Of a DNA stretch of 64,000 bases, positions 33,380-42,413 are shown one piece after another. The notes beneath the pieces are model-generated. The model made no database searches and had not been told where the DNA came from. It worked only from the letters and a program-made list of their open reading frames with translations. Origin of the DNA: Streptomyces naganishii JCM 4654 (GTDB lineage Bacteria > Actinomycetota > Actinomycetes > Streptomycetales > Streptomycetaceae). The first letter of the stretch is position 1; each line of letters opens with the position of its first letter. The position numbers were made by a program, and so were the translations under genes. The stretch is from assembly GCF_014650575.1 (NCBI RefSeq), contig NZ_BMVF01000004.1, positions 372,001 to 436,000 of the forward strand, in the 5' to 3' direction.

Positions 33380-34762
33380 GTGACCCGCCCTCTCCTGCGC
33401 GAGCTGTCCGCCGCCGCGGCCGCCGCCCTGCTCGTCCTGACCGCCGTCCTCGTGGGCCGCCACATCCAGGACGCCCACCACATCCTGTTCGTCGCCTGGC
33501 CCCCGCTGTTCGCCGCCTGGAACCCCCACGTCGGGCCGGGCACTCCGGCCGCCGTGCTGGTGGCGGCCGGAGTGGTGGCGTACGGGCCGGCGCTGGCCGC
33601 CCGGCTGCCGTGGCGGGGGCTGCTCGCCGGCGCGTGGGCCGCTTCCCTTGCGTGGACGTGGTCGCTGGCGCTGGTCGACGGCTGGCGGCGGGGCGTGGCC
33701 ACCCGCCTCACCACCGGCAACGAGTACCTCAGCGTGATCGGCCGCTTCCACGACATCCCGGCCACGCTGCGGGACTTCACCCACCACATCGTGGAGGGCT
33801 CCCCCGCGCCCTGGCCCGCCCACATCGCCGGCCACCCTCCGGCGGCGACGCTCACCTTCGTCCTGCTGGACCGCGTGGGGCTGGGCGGCGGGGGCTGGGC
33901 CGGAGCGTGGTGCGTGACGTCCGGTACGACGGCGTGCGTGGCGGTACTGGTGGCGCTGCGCGCACTGGCCGGGGAGTCCCTGGCGCGCCGGGCGGCGCCG
34001 TTCCTGGTGGCCGCGCCGGCGGCGGTGTGGGTGGGGGCGTCCGCGGACGGCTGGTTCGCGGCCGCGGCCGCCTGGTCGGTGGCGCTCCTCGCGGTGGCGG
34101 TGGCGGGCCGGGGCCGTACCGCCACGCGGGCGGCCGCCGCGTCCGGGTCGGGGTTGCTGTTCGGGCTGACCTGCTACCTCTCCTACGGGCTCACCCTGTT
34201 CGCGGTGATCGCAGCCGGTGTGGTGCTCCTGGCGCGCGTGGGGCCGGGCTCGCTGCTGCGCGGGCTGCCGCTCTTCCTCGGCGGGCTGGCCGTCGTCCCG
34301 GTGCTGTTCACCCTCGCCGGGTTCGACTGGTGGGAGGCGTACCGGCTGCTGGTACGGCGCTACTACCAGGGTGTGGGCGGCATCCGGCCGTACGGCTACT
34401 GGGTGTGGGCCAACCTGGCCTGCACGGTGCTGATCACGGGCCCCGCCACGGCGGCCGCGCTGCCCCGGGCCGTCACGGCACTGGCCGGCCGCCGCACCGA
34501 GGTGCTCGACCGCGGGCCGGTCCAGAGCCGGGATCCGGTGACCGCACAGGCACGCCTCGGTCTGCTCGTGCTGTGCACCCTGCTCGCGCTGCTCGTCGCC
34601 GACCTGTCCGGCATGAGCAAGGCGGAGACCGAACGCATCTGGCTGCCCTTCGCCATGTGGCTGCTCCCGGCGGACGCCCTGCTGGACCGGCCCCGGGGGT
34701 GGCTGGCCGGCCAGGCCCTCCTCGGGCTGCTGATCAACCACCTGCTCCTGACGGGCTGGTGA
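33380..34762 (+). CDS. Polytopic membrane protein, possible glycan-lipid transferase
   Basis: 460 residues with about ten membrane helices. The block FHDIPATLRDFTHHIVEGSPAPWPAHIAGHPPAATL, with several charged and histidine residues after the second or third helix, resembles the first extracytosolic loop of GT-C-type mannosyltransferases, but the key acid pair is not clear. GTG 33380 begins VTRPLLREL; little ribosome-site sequence precedes it, so a leaderless or near-leaderless start is likely. It is divergent from the molybdopterin enzyme and close to the GT2 operon, which supports a cell-envelope sugar role. Confidence 0.75.
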   Translation: MTRPLLRELSAAAAAALLVLTAVLVGRHIQDAHHILFVAWPPLFAAWNPHVGPGTPAAVLVAAGVVAYGPALAARLPWRGLLAGAWAASLAWTWSLALVDGWRRGVATRLTTGNEYLSVIGRFHDIPATLRDFTHHIVEGSPAPWPAHIAGHPPAATLTFVLLDRVGLGGGGWAGAWCVTSGTTACVAVLVALRALAGESLARRAAPFLVAAPAAVWVGASADGWFAAAAAWSVALLAVAVAGRGRTATRAAAASGSGLLFGLTCYLSYGLTLFAVIAAGVVLLARVGPGSLLRGLPLFLGGLAVVPVLFTLAGFDWWEAYRLLVRRYYQGVGGIRPYGYWVWANLACTVLITGPATAAALPRAVTALAGRRTEVLDRGPVQSRDPVTAQARLGLLVLCTLLALLVADLSGMSKAETERIWLPFAMWLLPADALLDRPRGWLAGQALLGLLINHLLLTGW

Positions 34763-34849
34763 CGGACGCGCGACCCGGTCCGGCCACGGAAAGGTCACAA
34801 AAACGTATCGGACATTCCGCCCTTCAATCTTCACACGAGGCACACACGT

Positions 34850-35071
34850 TCGCTAAGTTGACGCCCAGGCCGCACGATTGCCTCCGGCGAGTCGCGTCGG
34901 ATCGCGCTGCCTCCGCCGAGTCCGGCGCGCCGCACGGCGATCCGGGGCCGGGGACCCAACCGACATTGGGGTGAATCGGCCGACCGCCCGTGAGGGCAAG
35001 GCCGTAGGGCACACCTTCCGTAGCACCTCCGCCCGAACCCGACAGCTGACTCGGTAGGCGGGTTACGGAAG
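34850..35071 (+). ncRNA. c-di-AMP riboswitch (ydaO/yuaA class)
   Basis: The leader of the NlpC/P60 gene holds the sequence landmarks of the actinobacterial ydaO RNA: ACGCCCAGGCCGCACGATTG and CTCCGGCGAGTC near the 5' side, GGGGACCCAACCGACATTGG with GGGGTGAATCGGC in the core, CGTAGGGCACACC near the 3' side, and closing GGGTTACGG. In Streptomyces this class lies ahead of cell-wall hydrolase genes and lowers their expression when c-di-AMP is high. Boundaries are estimated by eye. Confidence 0.85.
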
Positions 35072-35084
35072 GAGTGCGTCTTCA

Positions 35085-36800
35085 TTGACGCGGGAACGAC
35101 CCTCGCCCGAGGTCGAACGACGGATCAACAGCCTCTACGACCGGGCCGAGACCGACTCGGGCACCTACAACGCCACCCGCGCGATGAGCAGGCGCGGCCG
35201 CTCCCGCTACGACTCGGCCTCCGGCCGCGCGCCGAGGCGGTCCGACCCGGTCCTGGACAGCGTGGCCAAGGAGTGGTTCGACGTGGCCCGCGGGCAGTTC
35301 GGGCCCTCGGTGCCGGCCGCACTGCCGCCGGACCGGCAGCCGCGTCCGGGCAACTCACGCGGGGTCACGCTGCGAAGGAGTCCCGAACCGGGGTTCGATG
35401 CAGGTGAACTGGCCGGACCTGGCGGTCCGGGCGGCCCGGGTGGCCCGGGTGGCCCGGGCGGGCGGCAACTCGCCGCGGCCTCCCGGCTGGAGCTCACCGC
35501 CGGGCCCTCGGCCCCGGCCGGCGCGAGGCCCGTACCGGAGTTGACCTCGGGAACGTCCAACACCGGCGGTTCTATCGGGGAGTTGACGGCGGGTCCCGCC
35601 GCCACCGCGGTGGCCACCGGCCCGCTTCAGGCACTTCCCGCCGCCGCATCCGAGGCGGTACCGCCCGTCGGCCCGGCACTGACGGCGGGGCAGGAGCAGT
35701 CGTTCACCGGGCAGTTCCCGACTAGCGCGGGGCAGTTCATGACAGCCACCGGGCAGTTCACGGTGCCCGCCGAGCAGTTCCCGGTGGCCGCCGAGCGGCC
35801 TCTCGCATCCACCGGGCAGTTCGCGGTGCCCGTCGAGCAGTTCGCCCCGGCCACCGAGCAGTACCTCACGGCCACCGGGCAGTTCGCGGTGCCCGTCGAG
35901 CAGCCCCTCGCATCCACCGGCCAGTTCGCGGTGCCCGTCGAGCAGTTCGCCCCGGCCGCCGAGCAGTTCCTCACGTCCACCGGGCAGTTCGCGGTGCCCG
36001 CCGAGCAGCCCCTCGCATCCACCGGGCAGTTCACGGTGCCCACCGAACAGGTCGCCATCGACCAGTTCGCGGCGCCCATCGGCCAGTTCGCGGTCCCCGC
36101 CGCTTCCGCGGCGGAAGCGTGGCAGGGGTTTGCAGGCGTCCCCGCGTCGGCCGCCGGGCGCGGGCAGGGCGCGTCACGGGCGTCCAAGGAGCGGCTGCGC
36201 GGCCAGCTGAACCAGGCCCGTGAGCTGCTGGCCGGCGCGCAACAGGCCTCCGCCGCCCAGGCCCAGTCCGCGTTCCCCGTGCCCCAGGCTCAGTCCCCCG
36301 GGCAGGAGTCCTGGCCGGCGTCTGTGCGTCAGTCACATGGTGCCGTCGAGGCGGCCTGGTCCACTCCCCCGTACGACCCGGTGGCGCCCAGCGGGTTCAC
36401 CGGCCTCGCCCCGGTACCCGAGACGGCCGTCGCGGCCTACGAGCGCAAGGCCGCCAAGGCACTGCAGTTCGCCCGCGCGCAGCTGGGCAAACCCTGCGTG
36501 TGGGGAGCCACCGGGCCGGACTCCTACGACTGCTCCAGTCTGGCCCAGGCCGCCTGGCGGGTCGCCGGGGTGGAGCTGCCGCGCACCGCGTCGCAGCAGA
36601 CGGCCTCCGGCACCCCGGTAGAGCTCTCCGAACTCCGGCCCGGCGACCTGATCTTCTTCTACGCCGACGCGAGCCACGTGGGGATCTACGGCGGGAACAG
36701 CGCCATGGTCCACGCCCCGGGCCCCGGCGCGCCGATCCGCGAGGAATCGGTCTTCTTCGCCGGTCCGCGCGCGATCCACAGCGCGGTGCGGCCCGCCTGA
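35085..36800 (+). CDS. NlpC/P60 (C40) cell-wall peptidase with TGQF repeats
   Basis: 571 residues. TTG start follows GGAAGGAG. The N-terminus (PSPEVERRINSLYDRAETDSGTYNATRAMSRRGRSR) has no signal peptide. A collagen-like GPGG run lies near residues 111-126. From about residue 205 to 345 runs a repeat of [S/T]TGQF[A/T]VP[V/A]EQ units. The C-terminal 115 residues are an NlpC/P60 endopeptidase: AKALQFARAQLGKPCVWGATGPDSYDCSSL with catalytic Cys483, then SHVGIYGG with the histidine. Enzymes of this fold cut peptidoglycan stem peptides. Its leader carries a c-di-AMP riboswitch. Confidence 0.9.
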   Translation: MTRERPSPEVERRINSLYDRAETDSGTYNATRAMSRRGRSRYDSASGRAPRRSDPVLDSVAKEWFDVARGQFGPSVPAALPPDRQPRPGNSRGVTLRRSPEPGFDAGELAGPGGPGGPGGPGGPGGRQLAAASRLELTAGPSAPAGARPVPELTSGTSNTGGSIGELTAGPAATAVATGPLQALPAAASEAVPPVGPALTAGQEQSFTGQFPTSAGQFMTATGQFTVPAEQFPVAAERPLASTGQFAVPVEQFAPATEQYLTATGQFAVPVEQPLASTGQFAVPVEQFAPAAEQFLTSTGQFAVPAEQPLASTGQFTVPTEQVAIDQFAAPIGQFAVPAASAAEAWQGFAGVPASAAGRGQGASRASKERLRGQLNQARELLAGAQQASAAQAQSAFPVPQAQSPGQESWPASVRQSHGAVEAAWSTPPYDPVAPSGFTGLAPVPETAVAAYERKAAKALQFARAQLGKPCVWGATGPDSYDCSSLAQAAWRVAGVELPRTASQQTASGTPVELSELRPGDLIFFYADASHVGIYGGNSAMVHAPGPGAPIREESVFFAGPRAIHSAVRPA

Positions 36801-36814
36801 CAACCGCCGGCGTC

Positions 36815-36856
36815 CGCCGCGCCCGTGTCCGTCTCCACCCGGACACGGGCGCGGCG
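36815..36856. terminator. Bidirectional hairpin after the NlpC/P60 gene
   Basis: A perfect 17-bp stem (36815-36831 with 36840-36856) and an 8-nt TCTCCACC loop lie between two convergent genes, ending 5 bp before the methyltransferase stop. Confidence 0.75.
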
Positions 36857-36860
36857 CGCG

Positions 36861-37673
36861 TCAGCCGCTCTTGCGGCCGACCCCGGCGTACACCCAGTAC
36901 TGGGAGGGGTTGTCGGGAACGTCCTCGGGGCGGTCGGGGCGCCACAACGGCACGTAGGCCAGGCCGGGTTCGACGAGTTCGAAGCCGTCGAAGAGGGACT
37001 TGATCTCGTCGCGGGAACGGGGCGTGACGGGGGAGGTGGCCCGGTCGCGGTACAACTGGCCCACGGCGGCGGCCGTGTCCGGGCGGTCCTCGTCGGTGGC
37101 GTGGGTCAGCGCCAGCCAGCTTCCCGCGGGCAGCGCGTCCCGGAAGGCCGCGACGATGCCGGCCGGATCCTCCTGCGGCGAGACGAAGTGCAGGATGGTG
37201 ATCATCAGCACCGCGACCGGCTGCTCGAAGTCGATCAGGGCGCGCACCTGCGGCGAGGACAGTATCTCGGCGGGCTTGCGGATGTCGGCGGCCACGATCA
37301 GCGCGTCCGGGTTGTCGGCGAGCAGCGCCTCGCTGTGCGCGACGGCCACGGGGTCGTTGTCGACGTACACCACCCTGGCGCCGGGGCTGGCGGCCTGGGC
37401 CACCTCGTGCACGTTGCCCTGGGTGGGGATGCCGGAGCCGAGGTCGATGAACTGCCGTACGCCCGCGTCCACGAGGAAGCGCACCGCGCGGCCGAGGAAG
37501 GCGCGGTTGGCGCGGGCCAGGGTGCGCACCTGGGGGTCGATCGCGGTGAAGGCGGCCACCGCCTCCCGGTCGATGGCGAAGTTGTGCTCGCCGCCCAGCA
37601 TGGCGTCGTACATCCGGGCCACACTGGCCTTGCCCGGATCCACGCCCCGCGGCAGACCGTCCCCGTCAGGCAT
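36861..37673 (-). CDS. SAV2177-family SAM-dependent methyltransferase (DUF574)
   Basis: 270 residues. GVDPGKASVARMYDAMLGGEHNFAIDREAV opens the protein and is diagnostic of the family. Motif I is QFIDLGSGIPTQGNVHEVAQ, with VVYVDNDPVAV and ALIVAADIRKP after it. This group is abundant in Streptomyces and its targets are largely unknown. ATG 37673 is 21 bp from the earliest possible start of the divergent phosphatase, so the two share a short promoter region. Confidence 0.92.
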   Translation of the reverse strand: MPDGDGLPRGVDPGKASVARMYDAMLGGEHNFAIDREAVAAFTAIDPQVRTLARANRAFLGRAVRFLVDAGVRQFIDLGSGIPTQGNVHEVAQAASPGARVVYVDNDPVAVAHSEALLADNPDALIVAADIRKPAEILSSPQVRALIDFEQPVAVLMITILHFVSPQEDPAGIVAAFRDALPAGSWLALTHATDEDRPDTAAAVGQLYRDRATSPVTPRSRDEIKSLFDGFELVEPGLAYVPLWRPDRPEDVPDNPSQYWVYAGVGRKSG

Positions 37674-37740
37674 GTCCAACTCCCCTACTGTCCGATGACC
37701 TTGACTGGGCATCATATAGTTGCCTGTGGCATACGACCAC
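37674..37740. promoter_or_regulatory. Short AT-rich divergent promoter region
   Basis: The stretch CATCATATAGTTGCC around 37709-37723 is the most AT-rich part of the gap. It would supply a -10 region for either strand. If the phosphatase begins at a later codon than ATG 37695, this stretch is its promoter. Confidence 0.4.
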
Positions 37741-39212
37741 GTCCGCCCGACCGGCCGGGCCCGGCCCGCCGGCCTCGCCCGCCGACCCGGACGGCCCCGC
37801 CCCAGCCCGCCGCTGCCGGCCCCACCCGGAAGGCCACGACCCTGCGGAACACAGATCGCAGTCAGCCCGGCGACCCCGCCCCCACAGCACCCTGCCGCCG
37901 CCGGTCGCACTTCTCCCCCGCCGCGGACGCCATCGGCTCCGAACTCGACCTGCACGTGACGGGCCGGCACGTCGTGCACGCGCTGGCCCCGGGGTTCTGC
38001 GACGCCGCCTCGGTGTACCTGCTGCAGCGGTGGCTGGTCCAGGAGCAGCCGGTCACGGCGGCCGATCCGCCGCAGATCGAGGCGCGCCGGCTGGCGCTGC
38101 GCATAGGGTCGGATTCGGCCGAGGACTGGGACCGGCTGCTGCCGGTCGGCGAGGTCCTGGTGTTCCCGCGCGGGACGCCGTACGCGCGTGCCGTGGCCAC
38201 CGGGCAGACGCAGTTGCTCGACGGCGTGGACGGGCACACCTTCGAACGGCTGCGCAGGACCGGGCCCGCCGACGCGGGCGTGACCGCGCTGCTGCACAGC
38301 GCCTCCTTCCTCATCGTGCCGCTGCGGCTGCGCGGCGCGGCGGTCGGGTTCATCGCCTGCACGCGCGGCGCGGGCAAGGAGCCGTTCACGCACGGCGAGG
38401 CGGTGGCCGTGGAGTCGCTCGGCGCGCGGGCCTGCGTGGCGCTGGACAACGCCCGCCGCTACGAGCGGGAGCGGCGCACCGCGCTGGCCATCCGCCGCAG
38501 CCTGCTGCCCGTCACCGGGCAGACCTTCGAGAGCTGCCGGGTCGCGCACGGCTACCGGCCGGCCGGACAGGACAACGTCATCGGCGGGGACTGGTACGAC
38601 GTGCTGCCCCGGCCCGGCCGCCGGCTGGCGATGATCGTCGGTGACGCCATGGGGCACGGCCCGGAGTCCGCCGTCGCCATGATCCAGCTGCGTACGGCGG
38701 TCCGTACGCTGGCGGCGCTCGACCTCGGCCCGGCCGAGCTGATGGACCGGCTGGACGCGGTGGCCGGCGACACCCCGGGCGCCTCCTTCGCCACCTGCAT
38801 GTACGCGGAGTGGGACGCGGACCTGCGCACCTGCACGTTCGTGGGCGCGGGGCACCCGCCGCCGCTGGTGCGCGGCCCGGGCGGACCGGCGGTGCGGATC
38901 GACCTCGCCTCGGCCGGGCTGCCCCTCGGGCTCGGCACGGGCCGCTACGAGCCGACCGTGCTGCACCTGTCCGAGCCCACCCTGCTGCTGCTCTACAGCG
39001 ACGGGCTGGTCGAGTCCCGCACCAGTGACATCGACGAGGGCATCACCCGGCTCGCGGGCGCGCTCGACGCCGGCGCCGAGTCGGGGCCGGACCTGGCCCG
39101 CCCGGACGCCCTGCCGGAGCTGTGCCGGCGGCTGCTGGAGGACTCCACCGCCGCGCACGGCGCCGACGACCGGACGCTGCTGCTGGCCGAGCTGACGCCG
39201 GGGAAGAACTGA
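37695..39212 (+). CDS. GAF-PP2C (SpoIIE-type) serine phosphatase
   Basis: Up to 505 residues. The first ~75 are Arg/Pro-rich and unlike a protein domain, so the true start may lie about 200 bp further in; no better ATG or GTG is evident. A GAF-like sensor occupies about residues 90-260 (LVPLGVGRAAAV region, VLVFPRGTPYARAVATG, FLIVPLRLRGAAVGFIAC). The phosphatase follows with VIGGDWYDVLP, IVGDAMGHG, LLLLYSDGLVE and GADDRTLL, the metal-binding acids of PP2C enzymes. It would dephosphorylate anti-sigma antagonists such as STAS proteins, one of which is encoded at 42414. Confidence 0.88.
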   Translation: MTLTGHHIVACGIRPRPPDRPGPARRPRPPTRTAPPQPAAAGPTRKATTLRNTDRSQPGDPAPTAPCRRRSHFSPAADAIGSELDLHVTGRHVVHALAPGFCDAASVYLLQRWLVQEQPVTAADPPQIEARRLALRIGSDSAEDWDRLLPVGEVLVFPRGTPYARAVATGQTQLLDGVDGHTFERLRRTGPADAGVTALLHSASFLIVPLRLRGAAVGFIACTRGAGKEPFTHGEAVAVESLGARACVALDNARRYERERRTALAIRRSLLPVTGQTFESCRVAHGYRPAGQDNVIGGDWYDVLPRPGRRLAMIVGDAMGHGPESAVAMIQLRTAVRTLAALDLGPAELMDRLDAVAGDTPGASFATCMYAEWDADLRTCTFVGAGHPPPLVRGPGGPAVRIDLASAGLPLGLGTGRYEPTVLHLSEPTLLLLYSDGLVESRTSDIDEGITRLAGALDAGAESGPDLARPDALPELCRRLLEDSTAAHGADDRTLLLAELTPGKN

Positions 39213-39250
39213 AGGATCGCGGGGCCGTGCGGGCTGCTTGTCGCATGAGC

Positions 39251-39275
39251 GGACACCCCCGTTCGAGGGGTGTCC
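39251..39275 (+). terminator. Hairpin downstream of the phosphatase
   Basis: GGACACCCC at 39251-39259 pairs with GGGGTGTCC at 39267-39275 around a 7-nt loop, 38 bp after the phosphatase stop. It fits a termination hairpin. Confidence 0.6.
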
Positions 39276-39343
39276 TCACCTGATGCGGTGAGCGGGCCGG
39301 GCCGGACGCGTACGGACGGGGCGCGAACGCCGTTTGGACCGGC

Positions 39344-39616
39344 ATGGACAGCACTTCTCGGGCCCTGCCGCACGGGGCCGGCCACCTCCCGGCGGAGCGG
39401 CCCCGCACCCAGCCCGCTGCGCGACCCTCCGGGATGCGGTGGGTGCCCGTCGCGGACGCCGCCGCGTCCCCGCCTCCGCCCGGGCCCGCGGGCCTTGACC
39501 CGGGCGTCCTCCTGCTGCGGCCGTGGGGCTCCGGGTCCGCCCCGGACCGCTGGGCCGCGGTGGCGCCCGGCTCGGTGCCCGCCGTGCCCGTGCCCCGCGG
39601 GATCCCGGTCCCGTGA
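39344..39616 (+). CDS. Small Pro-rich hypothetical protein (90 aa)
   Basis: No function is recognised. 90 residues, ATG start, Pro/Ala/Gly-rich with GMRWVPVADAAAS and LLLRPWGSGSAPDRWAAVA. No signal peptide or membrane helix. Its stop overlaps the GTG of the next gene (GTGA), which supports both being real. Downstream are a membrane protein and, on the opposite strand, a lipoprotein. Confidence 0.5.
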   Translation: MDSTSRALPHGAGHLPAERPRTQPAARPSGMRWVPVADAAASPPPPGPAGLDPGVLLLRPWGSGSAPDRWAAVAPGSVPAVPVPRGIPVP

Positions 39617-39978
39617 GGCCGGCCGAGGAGGTCGCCGCAGCGGTCCAGAGGCGCGTGTCCCCGCCGCGCGGACCGTCCCGGGTGCCGCTCCCGCACGGCC
39701 CGGTGACGGCGGGTACGCGGTGGTGGGCCTGGGCGCAGCCGGCGCAGGGGTGGGCCGTCGCGCACGGCCCGGCGGACTGGGAGGACGACGACTGTCCCTG
39801 GTGCCGTTCCCTGCTCGACCCCGGTCAGGGCCCGCGCGGGCGGGGCACCGGGCGGGGAGCGGGGCTTTTCCGCTTCCTGGCCGCGGGCCTGCCGGCCCGG
39901 GCGTGGCGCGCGCGGCTGGTCATGGTGCCGGTGGCGGCCCTCACCGTGGTGGCGGCGCTCGTCGTGGCGCTGGCCTGA
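39613..39978 (+). CDS. Small membrane-anchored hypothetical protein
   Basis: 121 residues from a GTG overlapping the previous stop. It carries DDDCPWCRSLLDPG, a lone CxxC pair, in the middle, and a single C-terminal membrane helix (LVMVPVAALTVVAALVVALA). A tail-anchored protein with a CPWC motif could be a redox or metal-binding protein, but CxxC alone is weak evidence. It is coupled to the upstream Pro-rich gene. Confidence 0.6.
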   Translation: MRPAEEVAAAVQRRVSPPRGPSRVPLPHGPVTAGTRWWAWAQPAQGWAVAHGPADWEDDDCPWCRSLLDPGQGPRGRGTGRGAGLFRFLAAGLPARAWRARLVMVPVAALTVVAALVVALA

Positions 39979-39993
39979 GCGGCGCGGGGGTCT

Positions 39994-41010
39994 TCAGGTG
40001 TCGAAGCCGATGTGCACGTGGTCGTGGTGGGTGGCGTCGCTGAAGAACTGGTTCGCGCTCCCGCCGCCCGACAGCAGCACCGGGCCGCCCACGTTGTACG
40101 AGCCGGCCGCCGCCGCGTCCCGCATGAAGCCCTCGACGAGTGGGCGGGGCGTGGCGGGGTCGACGACCGCGTGGCCGTCGATCCGCCACACGTCGAAGGC
40201 CCGCCCTGCGGGGTGGTCGCTGGGCCTGCTCGTGCCGAACACGTCCAGGGGATGCCCCGAGCGGACGACGCTGACGTACATGCGGTGGGCGCCGGCCAGG
40301 TCCAGCATCGCCGTGAGCACGCTGTCGTGGATCCGGCCGCTGCGCACGTCGGCCTCCGCCGCCGGGGGCAGTTCGACGCGGGAGTCCGCCAGTACCCGGT
40401 GCGCGAGCGACGGCAGCGTGGCCGCCGGGGCGCCGGGCCGGGCGGGGTGCAGGGCGGTCACCGTCCACCCGCCCGCGGTGCGGGCCAGGCGTACGTCGAC
40501 GGTCGTACCGCCGGCCCGGACCGTACCGCCGACGCGGGTCCACTGCCGGCACACCACGAGCACGCTCGCCGAGTCGGCGAGGATCCCGCCGTACTGGGCG
40601 TCCACCACCTGGAGCACCGCCTCGTCGGCGGACGGCAGCAGCGGACCGGCCTGCGCGACGAGCGCGGGCGGCAGCCCGAGGGCGGCCACCTCGGCGCGGG
40701 CGGCAAAGGAGCCGCCCCGCCCGCTCGGCCAGGCGCCGATAGCCTCGACCAGCGCGACGGCCCGCCGCTTGACCTCGGGCCGGACCTCAGCCGGGGAGGG
40801 CCGCCAGGGCGTGGTGCGCGGCAGGGCCGCGGCCGGGGAGGACGGGCCGGAGGTCGTACGGGCGGGCGCGGAACCGGCACGGCTCGCGGTGGCGCGCGGC
40901 CCCGCGGAGGGACCGCCGCCGCATCCGCCCGCCACGCCGACCAGCACCCCGGCCGCGCCCAGCAGCACGGCCCGCCGCTCAACCGCCTTCGCCGCACGCC
41001 TCACGCCCAC
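39994..41010 (-). CDS. Lipoprotein with M15-like peptidase fold
   Basis: 338 residues. The lipobox is LVGVAGGC, so the protein is anchored outside the membrane by Cys29. A Ser/Pro/Ala-rich linker leads to a mixed domain. The C-terminal half contains SRPSDHPAGRAFDVW and HHDHVHIGF, which match the metal-binding His/Asp motifs of M15/VanY-type and related peptidoglycan peptidases. The zinc site appears complete but the family call is by eye. GTG 41010 is the longest start; GTG 41004 also possible. Confidence 0.72.
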   Translation of the reverse strand: MGVRRAAKAVERRAVLLGAAGVLVGVAGGCGGGPSAGPRATASRAGSAPARTTSGPSSPAAALPRTTPWRPSPAEVRPEVKRRAVALVEAIGAWPSGRGGSFAARAEVAALGLPPALVAQAGPLLPSADEAVLQVVDAQYGGILADSASVLVVCRQWTRVGGTVRAGGTTVDVRLARTAGGWTVTALHPARPGAPAATLPSLAHRVLADSRVELPPAAEADVRSGRIHDSVLTAMLDLAGAHRMYVSVVRSGHPLDVFGTSRPSDHPAGRAFDVWRIDGHAVVDPATPRPLVEGFMRDAAAAGSYNVGGPVLLSGGGSANQFFSDATHHDHVHIGFDT

Positions 41011-41192
41011 CAGTCTCCGCCCGGCCCCGCCCCGGCGCCCACCCGGCAGCGACCGCCGGTCCCTGGACGGTGGCCCTCGACCGGCAGGCCATCGACCGGC
41101 GCGCCCTTGCTATGACGGGCGTCATGATCCATGCTGCTCCTGGCCACCGCCGCACTGGGGCGAGCGATGGCCGGTGACGGTGGAGGGGACTC

Positions 41193-42116
41193 GTGGCTGA
41201 CGGTCTGGCAAGGGTGCTCTGGGAGCGGTACGAACCGGTCCACGACCTGGTCTACTTCGCGCCCGAGGCGCACCGGGCCGCGGACGAACTCGGGCTGCGC
41301 GGCTTCTGGATGGGCTACTTCGCCCTGCGCGCCGCCCCGCTCGGCCCGGTCGCCGCGCCGGTCGTCACCAGCTCCTTCTACGTCTTCCACCCGGACCGGG
41401 TCGCGCGCGCCCTGCCCGACGCCTGGTCGTACGCGGGTCCGCAAGACGTCCTCGAGGCGCGGTGGCGGGCGATGGACGAAGCCATGACCCGCCTGTTCGG
41501 ACCCGAGGCGGTGACCGGGGCGCACATGGGGGAGGCCGCCGACCTCGCCTGGGAGGCGGCCGCGTCGGCCGACACGGCGGGCCGGGTCCTCGGTGCCGCG
41601 AACCAGGCCCTGGAACGCCCCGCCCGGCCGCATGTACGGCTCTGGCAGGCCCTGACGACCCTGCGTGAACTGCGCGGCGACGGACATGTGGCGGCCCTGG
41701 TCGCCCACGGCATCGGACCGGTCGCCGCGATGGCGCTGAAGGCCGCCGCAGGCGAGACGGACGCGACGGTCCAGCGGGAGACCCGCAAGTGGGACCTGGC
41801 CGCCTGGCGGGCCGCCGAGGCGGACCTGCGCGAGCGCGGCTGGCTCGGCGAGGACGGCGTCCCGACCCCGGCCGGAGCCGCCGTACGGGCCGAGGTGGAG
41901 GCGCGTACCGACGCGGCCGCCGAGCAGCCCTGGCGCGCTCTCGGCGCCGACCGCGCCGCCCGCCTCGCCGGTCTCCTCGAGCCGCTGGCCCGGCGGGTGC
42001 TGGACACCGGGCTGATCCCGTCCGCCAACCCGGTCGGACTCACCGGCGACCCGTGGTCCGACCCACGCGAAGCGGCCATGCCCCCGGCGGCCGGAGCGGG
42101 GCCACGCGAGAGCTGA
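41193..42116 (+). CDS. SCO6745-family protein
   Basis: 307 residues, GTG start behind GGAGGGG. MADGLARVLWERYEPVHDLVYFAPEAHRAADELGLRGFWMGYFALRAAPLGP is the characteristic opening of this Actinobacteria family, which is all-helical with a C-terminal winged segment (AAWRAAEADLRERGWLGEDG). A heme- or tetrapyrrole-binding role has been proposed for relatives, but I cannot see it in the sequence. No signal peptide. It stands alone. Confidence 0.85.
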   Translation: MADGLARVLWERYEPVHDLVYFAPEAHRAADELGLRGFWMGYFALRAAPLGPVAAPVVTSSFYVFHPDRVARALPDAWSYAGPQDVLEARWRAMDEAMTRLFGPEAVTGAHMGEAADLAWEAAASADTAGRVLGAANQALERPARPHVRLWQALTTLRELRGDGHVAALVAHGIGPVAAMALKAAAGETDATVQRETRKWDLAAWRAAEADLRERGWLGEDGVPTPAGAAVRAEVEARTDAAAEQPWRALGADRAARLAGLLEPLARRVLDTGLIPSANPVGLTGDPWSDPREAAMPPAAGAGPRES

Positions 42117-42413
42117 GCACGGGCGTCGGGGCCGCCCTCCCCCGGGCCGCCGAACCACTACGGTCCCCACCGACACCGGGCGCCCGGCATCCCGACACTC
42201 CCAACGGGCCCGGAATGTCCCGGCGCTCCCCGCGAGCCCAGGCCCAGGACGCACCCCATCTGCCCCCGAATCCTCTGGCGCGGTCCTGCGGGGCTCGCGA
42301 GCCCCGCGGAATCGCGCCGGTCACAAGCGGCCCATCAGGGCTTCACCAACCCTTAGCATCATGCCCATCAACCCACTGGCCCTGGCCAGACCTTCACATG
42401 AAGCGAGGGAAGT
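42117..42413. other. Intergenic region with palindromic hairpin
   Basis: 297 bp without a gene. It holds GCGGGGCTCGCGAGCCCCGC at 42288-42307, a perfect 20-nt palindrome that can fold into a 7-bp stem with TCGCGA loop and probably ends transcription of the SCO6745-family gene. The rest has no recognised element apart from the ribosome site GCGAGGGA before the STAS gene. Confidence 0.55.

Noticed and set aside
29454..34762. A secondary-metabolite gene cluster around the glycosyltransferase, methyltransferase and epimerase
   Set aside because: No core biosynthetic enzyme (PKS, NRPS, terpene synthase, RiPP precursor) is present, and the genes resemble envelope-related housekeeping units.
31885..34800. 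Large open frames on both strands near the molybdopterin enzyme
   Set aside because: Only the frames with membrane helices, the Mo-ligand cysteine and sensible starts were kept.
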